NCBI GenBank assembly: GCA_964472565.1
Contig: CAYYNB010000052.1
Location: 1-34,562 of the forward strand
Direction: 5' to 3'
DNA length: 34,562 bases
From: DATAMF01 sp964472565
GTDB taxonomy: Bacteria; Chloroflexota; Anaerolineae; Aggregatilineales; Aggregatilineaceae
Shown one piece after another: positions 1 to 8,327 of this stretch; the stretch's first letter is position 1; each line of letters begins with the position of its first letter. The notes beneath the pieces were generated by a model that was not told the origin of the DNA, ran no database searches, and saw only the letters and a program-made list of their open reading frames with translations. A program made the translations under genes and the position numbers.

Positions 1-69
1 CCCTCCACGCCGCCCACCCTGACGCCGACCCTGACGCCCTCCCGCACGCCCCAGGAAGTAGTCTTGTAG
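1..69 (+). CDS. C-terminal tail of a Thr/Pro-rich protein (partial)
   Basis: Frame 1 is open from the window edge and ends at TAG (67-69). It encodes a 22-residue tail dominated by Thr-Pro and Thr-Leu-Thr-Pro units. Similar Thr/Pro-rich stretches occur as linkers in the LysM proteins at 8497 and 12952, so this is probably the end of a secreted or surface protein. Nothing can be said about its main domain, which lies outside the window. Confidence 0.55.
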   Translation, partial: PSTPPTLTPTLTPSRTPQEVVL

Positions 70-119
70 CACAGGTGTCAGTATACTTGGTGTGCGAACT
101 GCAATTGGATAGGATAACG

Positions 120-1115
120 ATGACCGAATTAACTCTAGTAGACGCGCCTCAGCATGTACTTGCTATTGTGAATCCGGCCTCTGGCTCCAAAAAGGGCCAG
201 GAAGTCATTGAGCGTCTGCGCGAAATCAAGCACCCTAAAATTACGCTGCGGGCAACCACCCCCAATTACGATTTTGCCGAAGCCATTCGGCAGGGTGTAG
301 CCGATGGTATTGATCGTATTCTGGTTGCGGGTGGCGATGGAACCCTGATGGAGGGTGTCACCGGGGCGCAGCGCGCTTTAGGCAAAGTCACTATTCCTTT
401 TGCCTGGATTCCTGTTGGCACGGGAAACGTTGTTTCAGGCTTCTTAGGCATTCCCCATCGCATCGGCCCAGCCATCAAATTGGCCTTAGGGCGTGGAGCC
501 ATTCGCGCCATTGATCTGGCTAAAGTGGGCAATCGCTGTTCTGTGTTGCGCGTCTCCACCGGATTTGAAGCCGAAACCGCTTTTGCGGTCACGCGAGAAG
601 CAAAGGACAAGCTCGGTATTTTCGCCTATGGCATTTCTGGCCTGCGTTCTCTGCGCCAGACCAAACCCGTCGAATATATGATTTCACTCGACGGTCAGCC
701 GCCGATTTATGTCGAGGGTATTTTAGCCTTTGTCACCGCCACAGGTGCCTTGACTTGGATCAACAGCCTGTCGGTGATTAATGCGGCGATCCAACCGGAT
801 GATGGACTGCTTTATGCGGGCGTGTTACGTCCGCTGAATCCGGCGCGTGTGTTGAACAGCGTAACCAATCTGGTCGCCGGAAGTGGTCTCCCCCCCGAAG
901 CCATTATGTATTTTTCAGCGCGCAAACGGATTGTGATTGATGCCGAAACACCCCAACCCACCCAGATCGATGGCGATCCGCTGGGCACCACACCGATTGT
1001 CGCCGACCTGATGCCCAAAGCCTTGCCAATTGTCGTTATGCGCCAGAATCGCCGCCGCCTCCCACTGTCGATGGATTGGCTTTCCGGCGAAAGTTCTGAT
1101 GCTCAGGAAACATAA
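120..1115 (+). CDS. Diacylglycerol kinase-family lipid kinase (YegS/DgkA-like)
   Basis: This is a predicted ATP-dependent lipid kinase that would phosphorylate diacylglycerol or a related lipid at the cytoplasmic membrane face. The N-terminal half carries the DAGK catalytic signature: VNPASGSKKG, then GGDGTLMEGV, then PVGTGNVVSGFLG. The C-terminal half is the beta-sandwich lobe with IDGDPLG near the end. The length of 332 residues is usual for the family. An in-frame GTG at 75 would add 15 residues, but ATG 120 follows a purine-rich stretch and matches the family start. The substrate cannot be fixed from sequence, and sphingosine-kinase-like members look similar. The 3' end overlaps the convergent kinase gene by 13 bases. 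Confidence 0.9.
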   Translation: MTELTLVDAPQHVLAIVNPASGSKKGQEVIERLREIKHPKITLRATTPNYDFAEAIRQGVADGIDRILVAGGDGTLMEGVTGAQRALGKVTIPFAWIPVGTGNVVSGFLGIPHRIGPAIKLALGRGAIRAIDLAKVGNRCSVLRVSTGFEAETAFAVTREAKDKLGIFAYGISGLRSLRQTKPVEYMISLDGQPPIYVEGILAFVTATGALTWINSLSVINAAIQPDDGLLYAGVLRPLNPARVLNSVTNLVAGSGLPPEAIMYFSARKRIVIDAETPQPTQIDGDPLGTTPIVADLMPKALPIVVMRQNRRRLPLSMDWLSGESSDAQET

Positions 1116-2098
1116 CGCGGTAAACGAAAGGAAAAAATGCTGCCCACTGCGGGTTCACTTTGTACCAAAACTGCGCCGCCGTGTTTCTCAACCACCGCTT
1201 TCACGAGTGCAAGTCCTAGTCCGCTGCCTTCGATCCGTTCGGTTTCGGGTGTCTTAACCCGGAAAAAGCGCTCAAAAATCCTCGGCAGTTGCTCCGCAGG
1301 AATGCCCAGCCCATGATCAGCAACCTCGACCTGTATTTCATTCTCGGCAGCCTGCATCGAGATGCGAACTGGGCCGCCTTTGGGTGAATATTTGACTGCA
1401 TTACTCAGTAAGTTGCTCAATACCCCTTCCAGCCGCCGTATATCGCCTTTGACATAGCACGGCTCATCCGGCAGATCAAGCTGAATCTCCACCCCATGAT
1501 GCTCGGCATAGCTCTCAATTTGGCGTACGGCCTCGCGCGTAAGTTTGACCAGATCGGTGGGATTCATCACCAGATCATTCCCCGACTCCATCCACGCCAT
1601 ATTCAAAAGTTCATGTACCAGCACAAGCATATACTCAAAATTGACCTGTGCTCGTTTGAGTAAATTGAGTTGCTGTGGCGTCGTGTTCGGTATTTCTGCC
1701 AGCACATCGACCGCCAGCTTAGCGGATGTAAGCGGTGTTTTGATCTCATGCACAATCCCACTCATCAGGCTGGCAAGTTTATTGTCTTCGTTAACGGTGG
1801 GCAGTCGGCTCAGGATAACGAGGCGCAGTTGCTCAGGTGTGGTGAGCAACCGCGCTTGATAAATTGCCCCCGATGGCAGGGTAAATGGTATCGGCTGTGT
1901 GGTGGCTTCATCTACTAGGGCTGCAAGCGGTTTCGTGATGAAATGTTCATCTAGTCGGCAGTTCAACACGACATCGGTTGATACGCCTAGGGCGGTCTCT
2001 GCGGCAGAGTTAAACAAGAGAATTTTATTTTCTGAGTCAACACCTATTACTGCATCCGAGATGCTGTTGCTCAGCCCGTACAAAAAATCGTTCCACAT
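1103..2098 (-). CDS. Soluble PAS-domain sensor histidine kinase
   Basis: A cytoplasmic two-component kinase of 331 residues. A PAS domain spans about residues 8-95 (AVIGVDSENKILLFNSAAE). The HisKA H-box is HEIKTPLTS with phospho-acceptor His117. The HATPase domain has an N-box NLLSNAVKYSPKG, a G1 box DHGLGIP and a G2 box GSGLGLALV. There is no membrane segment, so the signal should be internal. ATG 2098 has an AGGGGGAA ribosome site about 8 bases upstream. It is the last gene of the minus-strand run, 4 bases after the BtuF-like gene, and no response regulator is adjacent. Its 3' end overlaps the convergent lipid kinase gene by 13 bases. Confidence 0.93.
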   Translation of the reverse strand: MWNDFLYGLSNSISDAVIGVDSENKILLFNSAAETALGVSTDVVLNCRLDEHFITKPLAALVDEATTQPIPFTLPSGAIYQARLLTTPEQLRLVILSRLPTVNEDNKLASLMSGIVHEIKTPLTSAKLAVDVLAEIPNTTPQQLNLLKRAQVNFEYMLVLVHELLNMAWMESGNDLVMNPTDLVKLTREAVRQIESYAEHHGVEIQLDLPDEPCYVKGDIRRLEGVLSNLLSNAVKYSPKGGPVRISMQAAENEIQVEVADHGLGIPAEQLPRIFERFFRVKTPETERIEGSGLGLALVKAVVEKHGGAVLVQSEPAVGSIFSFRLPRYVS

Positions 2099-2102
2099 TA
2101 TA

Positions 2103-2915
2103 TTATTCCCCCTGACTTTCCCCCACCAATAACGGTGGCAGATCCCGAAGCGCGTACCCCGTGCGAGTTCCCGGCCACGTGATCAGACTACTGTCTACCC
2201 GGTATATCCTGCCCTGATGGACAGCCGGAATATCTAACAACCGGAGGCTCTGAACTTGCTGCTCCGCCAATGTATCGGGGAACAGCACAACTTCCGGTTG
2301 GGCAGCCCCCACTTCCTCTAAAGTAATGCGTGAAAAAGCCTGTTCTCGTTCCGCAAATAGGGTATACCCGCCGCACGTTCGCAGAATATCATGAGCATAA
2401 GTCTGGGCGTTAAAAGCGATCCAGCCGTCTTGCCACATCGGAGCAAATACGCGTACCGGCTCCTGTAGCCGCGCCGCACCCCATGTATAATCATATGCTC
2501 GTTCAATTTCGCGAACGCGCGGAACCATCGCCGCATGATCGAACACATGCATTATAGTCCACAGTAGATTGAGTGTATCGAATACGGTTCGCGGTCCCGT
2601 CACCCAGATAGAAATCCCGCTGGACTTTAATGCATCTGCATCCTCGCGCCGGTTTTCCATATCGCTCAAAATCACAAGATCAGGCTGTAGCTGAACGATG
2701 GCCTGTATATCTGGATTTTGAGTCCCACCAACACTTGGAATCGACTGTACCTTATCAGCGGGGTGAATGCAATAGTTAGTTCTAGCTATTAACCGTTCGC
2801 CGAGATCAAGATCAAATAACGTCTCAGTAATACTGGGCGCTAAAGACACGACGCGCTGCGGCACAAACTCAACAGGTAACTCAATCCGCTGTTGGAACGA
2901 ATGTTGCTCAGACAT
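2103..2915 (-). CDS. BtuF/TroA-like substrate-binding protein lacking a signal peptide
   Basis: 270 residues with the helical-backbone metal/cobalamin-binding fold (PF01497 type). Visible marks are RVVSLAPSITETLFDLDLG at the N-terminus, then SVGGTQNPDIQAIVQLQPDLVI, then AQPEVVLFPD in the second lobe. Family members usually deliver cobalamin or siderophores to ABC importers. Here the protein starts MSEQHSFQQRIELP, with neither signal peptide nor lipobox, and no permease or ATPase gene is near. It sits between purA (5-base gap) and a soluble histidine kinase (4-base gap). A cytoplasmic ligand-binding or sensory role is therefore possible, but that is inference. Confidence 0.82.
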   Translation of the reverse strand: MSEQHSFQQRIELPVEFVPQRVVSLAPSITETLFDLDLGERLIARTNYCIHPADKVQSIPSVGGTQNPDIQAIVQLQPDLVILSDMENRREDADALKSSGISIWVTGPRTVFDTLNLLWTIMHVFDHAAMVPRVREIERAYDYTWGAARLQEPVRVFAPMWQDGWIAFNAQTYAHDILRTCGGYTLFAEREQAFSRITLEEVGAAQPEVVLFPDTLAEQQVQSLRLLDIPAVHQGRIYRVDSSLITWPGTRTGYALRDLPPLLVGESQGE

Positions 2916-2920
2916 AGAAC

Positions 2921-4198
2921 CTAGACCCGAATCGCCTGCTCTCGTTCTGGTCCTACGCTGATCATGCTGATCGGAATCCCGGCCAGTTCTTGAATCCGCT
3001 CAACATAACGCCCCGCCGGTTCAGGCAGCGCCTCAAACGTCCGTATATCCGAAATCGGCTGTTTCCATCCCGACAGCGTTTCATATACAGGCTGCATTTT
3101 TGCCATCACAGCGGTTTCAACGGGCATATGATCGAACCGGGTTTTCTCGGACTCATAAGCTGTCGCAATATGAATTTGATCGAAATCATTCAAAACGTCC
3201 AGCTTTGAAAGCACCAGCTCAGTCAGACCATTGATCCGGATCGCATACCGCAGCGCGACCATATCCAGCCACCCACAGCGGCGTGGTCGTCCGGTGGTGG
3301 TTCCAAACTCATGTCCGGCTTGTCGCATTTGTTCCCCTGTGTCATCCAGGAGTTCAGTCGGAAACGGCCCATTTCCCACCCGTGTGCAGTAGGCTTTTGT
3401 GACCCCGATCACCTGATCCACATAACGCGGCCCGAATCCCAATCCGCTCAGTGCGCCGCCTGCTACGGCTGACGAACTGGTGAGATAGGGGTAATGGCCG
3501 TGATCAATATCCAGCAGTGTCCCCTGCGCTCCTTCACAAATTAACCGCTGCCCCGCTTCCAATAGGTGATTCACAATCAGATATGTATCAGTCAGATAGG
3601 GCTTAAGTCGCGCGGCGGCTTCTCCATATTGCTGTGCCAGCCCCTGCGCATCAATTGCCGTCAGTCCATACCGTTGTGTCAGCGTCTCGTTGACCTGCTC
3701 AATCGAAGCCCGTACTTTAATGGCGAACTGCTCCGGTTCGCGCATCTCTCCGGTCAGTAGGCCGGTTCGCGCCGCCTTCGCCATATAAGCTGGCCCAATC
3801 CCGCGCCGGGTGGTTCCAATCGACTCGTCTTCCAGCCGTCGCTCTTCCGCCCCATCGAGTTCCATATGGCCGGGCAGAATCACGTGTGCGCGTGAACTGA
3901 GATGAATCCGATCCGGCGAAATATCAACTCCCTGTGCCGCCAGCATATCCAGTTCGCTGACCAATCGAACGGGGTTAATCACCATTCCATTTCCCAAAAT
4001 ACATCGTAAATTAGGATGCACCACCCCCGATGGGACCAGGTGTAGTTTGAAAACTTGCTCTCCAACCTGCACCGTATGCCCGGCGTTATCGCCTCCCGCA
4101 TAACGCGCCATGGCCTGAGCATCTTGTGCCAGCCAGTCAGCTACACGCCCTTTTCCTTCATCGCCCCATTGTGCTCCCACCAAAATTGTTGCAGGCAT
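2921..4198 (-). CDS. purA: Adenylosuccinate synthase
   Basis: Catalyses the GTP-dependent joining of IMP and aspartate to adenylosuccinate, the first committed step to AMP. The length of 425 residues is typical. It opens GAQWGDEGKGR, the GTP/IMP loop, followed by GGDNAGHTV and LVPSGVV. The internal IGTTRRGIGPAY and the C-terminal TTTGRPRRCGWLD are family signatures. The final residue of the usual GDEGKGK is Arg here, a mild variation. It lies 5 bases after the S51-like gene and 5 bases before the BtuF-like gene, so it is probably cotranscribed with both. No other purine gene is in the window. Confidence 0.98.
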   Translation of the reverse strand: MPATILVGAQWGDEGKGRVADWLAQDAQAMARYAGGDNAGHTVQVGEQVFKLHLVPSGVVHPNLRCILGNGMVINPVRLVSELDMLAAQGVDISPDRIHLSSRAHVILPGHMELDGAEERRLEDESIGTTRRGIGPAYMAKAARTGLLTGEMREPEQFAIKVRASIEQVNETLTQRYGLTAIDAQGLAQQYGEAAARLKPYLTDTYLIVNHLLEAGQRLICEGAQGTLLDIDHGHYPYLTSSSAVAGGALSGLGFGPRYVDQVIGVTKAYCTRVGNGPFPTELLDDTGEQMRQAGHEFGTTTGRPRRCGWLDMVALRYAIRINGLTELVLSKLDVLNDFDQIHIATAYESEKTRFDHMPVETAVMAKMQPVYETLSGWKQPISDIRTFEALPEPAGRYVERIQELAGIPISMISVGPEREQAIRV

Positions 4199-4203
4199 CT
4201 TAC

Positions 4204-4878
4204 CTATTCCTCCTCTGATTGATATTGCTGGCCGAGAAAGATCGTCACCGCGCGATTACCCCATACCTCAACTTCGTTCTGTGGACCAAGAGCAAGTGCC
4301 GCCCCCGGCCCTAAACCGAGTCCGAATCCATCCGGCATCTGGATAAGCCAATCGCGTAAAGCTTGCGATCCTTCGGCGCTGTAGCCGGGCATAACCAGTG
4401 CTGATGTGATCCATTTCAGTCCGGGGATCAACCGTCCATTTTCCACAGTTTGCGCGCCCCACAGTGCCGCGCTGCGTCCTACCGCATACACCGTTGCGCC
4501 CCGCGTAAATGCATCGCCAATCGCTTGCAGCGCTGCCGCATCGATGAGCGCATCACGCAGCCGTTCCTGTTGCGGCCCATCTCCTACAATAATCACGCCC
4601 GCCTCGCTCAACTGCGTGACAAGCGTTTCATCATCTTCGCTGAGAATATCGACCAGAAATCCGGTCCGTGCCCCTAATTCTCCCAGCAGATCGAGGTGCT
4701 GATCGGCAGTTTCCAGATCGCTTGCCGCCCAGATATACGCGATAGGTCCAAGCGAATGCGTGACTCCCAGCATCTGCGCGTCGATCTCTTGGTTATCGTC
4801 CGTATCCATTGCACCGCCGCCCGACAGCACCAGCCACCCCCGTCCCGGACGCCAGCGGAAAATATTCATCTGTGGCAT
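4204..4878 (-). CDS. S51/cyanophycinase-like protein
   Basis: 224 residues with the class I glutamine-amidotransferase-like fold seen in peptidase S51 and cyanophycinase. WLVLSGGGAMD lies near the N-terminus, GDGPQQERL (99-107) replaces the usual GGNQ-type motif, and VGRSAALWG (133-141) places a candidate nucleophile Ser136 where the family has GxSAGA. The C-terminus (GLGLGPGAALALG) resembles the GIGIDE-type end of cyanophycinases. The motifs are relaxed, so activity is uncertain. The start codon overlaps the stop of the upstream 61-residue gene as TAATG, which suggests coupled translation. There is no signal peptide. Confidence 0.68.
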   Translation of the reverse strand: MPQMNIFRWRPGRGWLVLSGGGAMDTDDNQEIDAQMLGVTHSLGPIAYIWAASDLETADQHLDLLGELGARTGFLVDILSEDDETLVTQLSEAGVIIVGDGPQQERLRDALIDAAALQAIGDAFTRGATVYAVGRSAALWGAQTVENGRLIPGLKWITSALVMPGYSAEGSQALRDWLIQMPDGFGLGLGPGAALALGPQNEVEVWGNRAVTIFLGQQYQSEEE

Positions 4879-5063
4879 TATTTTCCTACCTCAGCCTCAA
4901 CTAAATAAATCCAGGGCGCGCCAATAGACCCATTTGTGTCAATGGCGTTAGCGTTCATGATTTCCGGCCACGCATACATCAGCAGTTGCACTTTGATCTC
5001 ATAGGGAAACGGATTCAAATCCGCATAATCGAATGCCATGCGGAACTGTTTTTGTTTCTCCAT
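4878..5063 (-). CDS. Small protein of unknown function (61 aa)
   Basis: I do not recognise this protein. It is 61 residues, rich in aromatic residues (FDYADLNPFPYE, MYAWPEI), with no membrane segment and no cysteine. It is supported by a good AAGGA ribosome site about 7 bases before ATG 5063 and by the TAATG overlap with the downstream S51-like gene. It could also be the leftover C-terminal end of a longer gene whose N-terminal part is the fragment just upstream (5103-5291). The ribosome site argues that it is now translated on its own. Confidence 0.55.
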   Translation of the reverse strand: MEKQKQFRMAFDYADLNPFPYEIKVQLLMYAWPEIMNANAIDTNGSIGAPWIYLVEAEVGK

Positions 5064-5102
5064 CAGTATCCTTCGACAAATTATCGTTGATCGTTATTTC
5101 CA

Positions 5103-5291
5103 TTATCCCGGCAGCCACGTCCATTCGCCGTATCGTGCCAGCCGGAGTGCATCGGTGAGGATACGCACCTCGTCCCATTTCAGTTGGTACAGCCCCACCC
5201 ACGCCAACCGGGTCAGCGCCGCAGCCAGTAGGACAACAAATAGGCCCCAATCGTAGGAGCCTACCCGACGGCGTATCACCTGAATATCCAT
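5103..5291 (-). pseudogene. Truncated GT39/ArnT-like membrane glycosyltransferase N-terminus
   Basis: A 62-codon reading frame. After a short basic start it has one hydrophobic helix (WGLFVVLLAAALTRLAWVGL), then LKWDEVRILTDALRLARYGE, and ends at WTWLPG followed by TAA. This matches the N-terminus of polytopic dolichyl-phosphate-mannose-type or ArnT-like transferases, where a first helix is followed by an acidic W-D-E catalytic loop. Such proteins normally run to 450 residues or more. ATG 5291 has an AGAGGA ribosome site, so the fragment may still be expressed. An internal deletion is the simplest explanation, but a genuine one-helix protein is not excluded. Confidence 0.5.
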
Positions 5292-5304
5292 GCCGGAATT
5301 CCTC

Positions 5305-6483
5305 TCAGGATGCAATCACATACGACGCAATGGCGGACGCCATCAAATCAGCCGCCAGCGGAATCACTGCCTCATCAAAATCAAAACGCGGATGGTGGTG
5401 TGGATAATCCAGCCCTCGCGCCGGGTCAGCCGCGCCCACCAGGAAAAACGCGCCGGGTACCGCATCCAGAAAATACGACATATCTTCCGACACCATCAGC
5501 CGGAAATCATGCAGTTGTTTCAGTTCAGGGGCCACTTCTGCAAAAACTTGGCGCAGCCGCGCGTTCACTTCCGGTGAATTCACAACGGGCAGTGTGAGTT
5601 GTTCAATTTTAATCTCGGCTCGGCACTCCATAGCCGTTGCGACTCCGTTAACAATCTCCTCAAACCGCCGGGTTAAGGTGTCGCGCACATCCGTTTTCAT
5701 GGTCCGTATCGTGCCCCGCATCTCCACCATCGGCGGAATCACGTTAAACGAGTCGCCCGCCTTGATCGAGGTAATCGAAATCACGCCGACATCCATCGGA
5801 CTCAGATTGCGGCTCACCGCACTTTGCAGCGCCGTGATGATATGTCCCGCCGTGAGAATCGGATCAATAGTCTGGTGCGGCAGTGCCCCGTGTCCGCCCT
5901 TACCGTATAACCTCACTTGAATATCATTCGCCGCCGCCATGATCGACCCATCCGTCACCACGACATGACCCACCGGCATATCATTCCATATGTGCAGTCC
6001 CAGCGCGATGTCGGGAGCCGGCTCGCGCAGCACGCCGTCTTCAATCATCGCGGCTGCGCCCATGCCGATTTCCTCAGCGGGCTGGAATACAAATTTAATG
6101 CGCCCGGCGATCTGCTCACGATGTTCGCTTAACAGTTCAGCGACAGCGAGTCCAATGGTGGTATGCGCATCATGCCCGCAGGCATGCATTTTGCCCGCAT
6201 ATCCCGATGCATACTCGACTTCGTTTTCTTCCTGCACAGGCAGCGCGTCCATATCCGCCCGTACCAGAATGGTTGGCCCATCGGTTTGGCCTTCCAGCAC
6301 TCCGACAACGCCCGTTTTCCCGACCCCGGTTTGCACTTCCAGTCCGAGTCGAGCCAGTTCCTTCGCCACGATTCCCGCTGTGCGCACTTCCTGAAATCCG
6401 AGTTCAGGATGCTGGTGCAGGTTCCGTCGCCGCGCGATCCAATCGGCTTGGCGCGCCTGAATTTGCGGTTTGAAATTGATCAT
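5305..6483 (-). CDS. M20-family metal-dependent amidohydrolase
   Basis: A 392-residue cytoplasmic hydrolase of the hippurate/N-acyl-amino-acid amidohydrolase group, which cleaves acyl groups from amino acids or similar amides. The di-metal site is visible: MHACGHDAHTT supplies Cys, His and Asp ligands, FQPAEEIGMGA the catalytic and bridging Glu pair, then LHIWNDMPVG, and a C-terminal HHHPRFDFDE His ligand. The dimerisation domain sits between (GKGGHGALPHQTIDP). The length is typical. It lies 6 bases after the PIG-L deacetylase gene. The two could act in one deacylation route, but no substrate is indicated. Confidence 0.93.
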   Translation of the reverse strand: MINFKPQIQARQADWIARRRNLHQHPELGFQEVRTAGIVAKELARLGLEVQTGVGKTGVVGVLEGQTDGPTILVRADMDALPVQEENEVEYASGYAGKMHACGHDAHTTIGLAVAELLSEHREQIAGRIKFVFQPAEEIGMGAAAMIEDGVLREPAPDIALGLHIWNDMPVGHVVVTDGSIMAAANDIQVRLYGKGGHGALPHQTIDPILTAGHIITALQSAVSRNLSPMDVGVISITSIKAGDSFNVIPPMVEMRGTIRTMKTDVRDTLTRRFEEIVNGVATAMECRAEIKIEQLTLPVVNSPEVNARLRQVFAEVAPELKQLHDFRLMVSEDMSYFLDAVPGAFFLVGAADPARGLDYPHHHPRFDFDEAVIPLAADLMASAIASYVIAS

Positions 6484-6489
6484 AGCGCT

Positions 6490-7194
6490 CTACCGTAGTT
6501 CAAAGAGGCGGAATGTCTCGGTATAGCGTGGCCCATCGGCAATAAATTGAGGGTCCACATTTTCCCGTTGGCGGCGCGCCATCTCTTCCATATCCGCAAT
6601 TTGGCTCCGATGTTCATACAGCGCCCGAATTTTCGTTTCCAGATGGTTCGTGACATCAATTTTAATGTTGGGATCGAGTGTTCCGCACACATACACATGT
6701 TTCACTTTATGCGGCATCAGCCCTTCGACTTGATACAATTCGGGGAAATTCAGATGATCGCGCGCCGATGGAAACACCGCATCCAGCACCGCGTCACCAA
6801 TCGCCCGGTGATCAGGATGATTGATGTATCCCGATCCATACCAGCGCGTCGTCGGATCATTCGTAACGACCATATCCGGGCGTTTGAGTCGCAGCAGTCG
6901 CGTGATTTGGCGGCGTAATTCGGCGTTATTTTTCAATTCCCCGTCGCAAAAACGCAGGAAGATAACTTCTTTCACTCCCAGACAGGCGGCGGCTGCCCGT
7001 TCTTCTGCCTCGCGCATCGGCACAAGTTGCCCCGGCGTCATATTGAGATCGCCGGAGCCTTTATCGCCGCTGGTCGCCAGCACAAACGTGATATGTTTCC
7101 CCTCAGCGGCCCATTTTGCAAGCGTTCCGCCGCAGAAAAACTCTGGATCATCGGGATGGGCAAAAATGCCCATCACCCGTACAGGTTCGATCAT
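6490..7194 (-). CDS. PIG-L/LmbE-family N-deacetylase
   Basis: A zinc deacetylase of 234 residues in the family that includes MshB, BshB and GlcNAc-PI deacetylase. The AHPDDPEF motif at residues 12-19 gives zinc ligands His13 and Asp16 and the base Asp15. A second motif, NHPDHRAIG, lies near residue 125 and supplies another His. The start codon overlaps the stop of ricT by 4 bases (ATGA). The substrate could be an N-acetylglucosaminyl compound such as a bacillithiol or mycothiol precursor, but no glycosyltransferase or ligase partner is present to support that. Confidence 0.92.
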   Translation of the reverse strand: MIEPVRVMGIFAHPDDPEFFCGGTLAKWAAEGKHITFVLATSGDKGSGDLNMTPGQLVPMREAEERAAAACLGVKEVIFLRFCDGELKNNAELRRQITRLLRLKRPDMVVTNDPTTRWYGSGYINHPDHRAIGDAVLDAVFPSARDHLNFPELYQVEGLMPHKVKHVYVCGTLDPNIKIDVTNHLETKIRALYEHRSQIADMEEMARRQRENVDPQFIADGPRYTETFRLFELR

Positions 7195-8294
7195 GGGTTG
7201 TTACTTTCCTTTGGGTTATGCCCGCGTGAACGCCGCCGTCGCCCCCGTCGAGGTCGCCGCTGCGTTTTAGCTTCTTCTACCGGCTCATCATCCAGTGCGG
7301 CTTCTGGCGTTTCCTCAACAATGTGATCCTCTTCAATTTCCTCTTCCACCACGTCTTCCACATCTTCCGCCTCCCCCTGACGTGCGCCACATTCACATGG
7401 CCCATCGTCATGTTTGGAACACCCCGCTTCAGCCTTATTTTTCAGCGCTTCAAACTCATCCAGAGGAATCAGTTCTTCACGTTGAACCATATACCGTGTT
7501 TCTTCTACCAACACAGTAACCGCATCCTTTAGCGGGTGTATATCGATCACGCGTCCTTCGCCGTGTGGTGTGCCGACTCGCTTATTACGCTTAGGCAGTT
7601 GTTTGCGCGCTTCAACATACTGCTCATATTCATAAATCAGGCAGCATCGCAGTCGCCCGCACATCCCCGTGATCTCCGATGGATTGAGCGAAATACCCTG
7701 AGCCTTCGCCATTTTGATGGAAATAGGGCTGAAATCCGTCAGAAAAGTACTGCAACAGCGCGGAATACCACACGCCCCCATCCCGCCAATGAACTTAGCC
7801 ACATCGCGCGGCCCCACTTGCCGGAGTTCTATTCGTGCTTTAGTCCCCCGCTGCAAAGCCGTTCGCAGTTTCGCCGTATTCACCTTTTCTTCCGAACTGA
7901 ACAGATAGGTCAGCAGCGTCCCCTCAAAATTATACTGGGCAGCGACAAACTTAATATCGCCATACCCGCCCAGTTCCGCCGCTTTTTCGCGGCAGTTGAT
8001 CAAGGCTTCAACCTCGCGCGACTTCCAGAGTTTTTGACTCATCATATCGGTTGGCGTCGCACGCCGTAGAATAGGTTTATAATCCCGATCCGTAGTGTCG
8101 CTTTCGGGCGCAAACAGATTCATCACCTGTCCCATTTGCCGCCCGCGTGTCGTCTCGACCACCACATAATCTCCCACCTGGAGATCGGGTATATGTCCGC
8201 ATCCAAAGTGGTATAACTTCCCCACTTCAAAAAACCGTACACCAGCAACCGAACTGGAGACAGCCTGAGCTTGCTCTTCGTTGTAAATGGTCAT
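7191..8294 (-). CDS. ricT: PSP1-domain protein, RicT/YaaT-like
   Basis: RicT is known from Bacillus as part of the Y-complex, which carries Fe-S clusters and assists RNase Y maturation of mRNA. Here the PSP1 core starts near VAGVRFFEVGKLYHFGCG and continues through GGMGACGIPRCCSTFL and GMCGRLRCCLIYEYEQY, which hold the conserved cysteines. After the core come a Cys-containing patch (CSKHDDGPCECG), a long Glu/Asp-rich run and a very basic RRGRRRRSRG end. This charged tail is longer than in Bacillus. I chose ATG 8294 (MTIYNEEQ), 11 codons inside the longest frame. It heads the long minus-strand gene run. Confidence 0.9.
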   Translation of the reverse strand: MTIYNEEQAQAVSSSVAGVRFFEVGKLYHFGCGHIPDLQVGDYVVVETTRGRQMGQVMNLFAPESDTTDRDYKPILRRATPTDMMSQKLWKSREVEALINCREKAAELGGYGDIKFVAAQYNFEGTLLTYLFSSEEKVNTAKLRTALQRGTKARIELRQVGPRDVAKFIGGMGACGIPRCCSTFLTDFSPISIKMAKAQGISLNPSEITGMCGRLRCCLIYEYEQYVEARKQLPKRNKRVGTPHGEGRVIDIHPLKDAVTVLVEETRYMVQREELIPLDEFEALKNKAEAGCSKHDDGPCECGARQGEAEDVEDVVEEEIEEDHIVEETPEAALDDEPVEEAKTQRRPRRGRRRRSRGHNPKESNNP

Positions 8295-8327
8295 GAACTG
8301 AACTGCCTTCCGATTTGAACAAAACAA

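Noticed and set aside
5103..5291. Selenocysteine readthrough of the truncated GT39-like frame
   Set aside because: The frame ends in TAA, not TGA, and the following sequence in frame does not continue a membrane protein.
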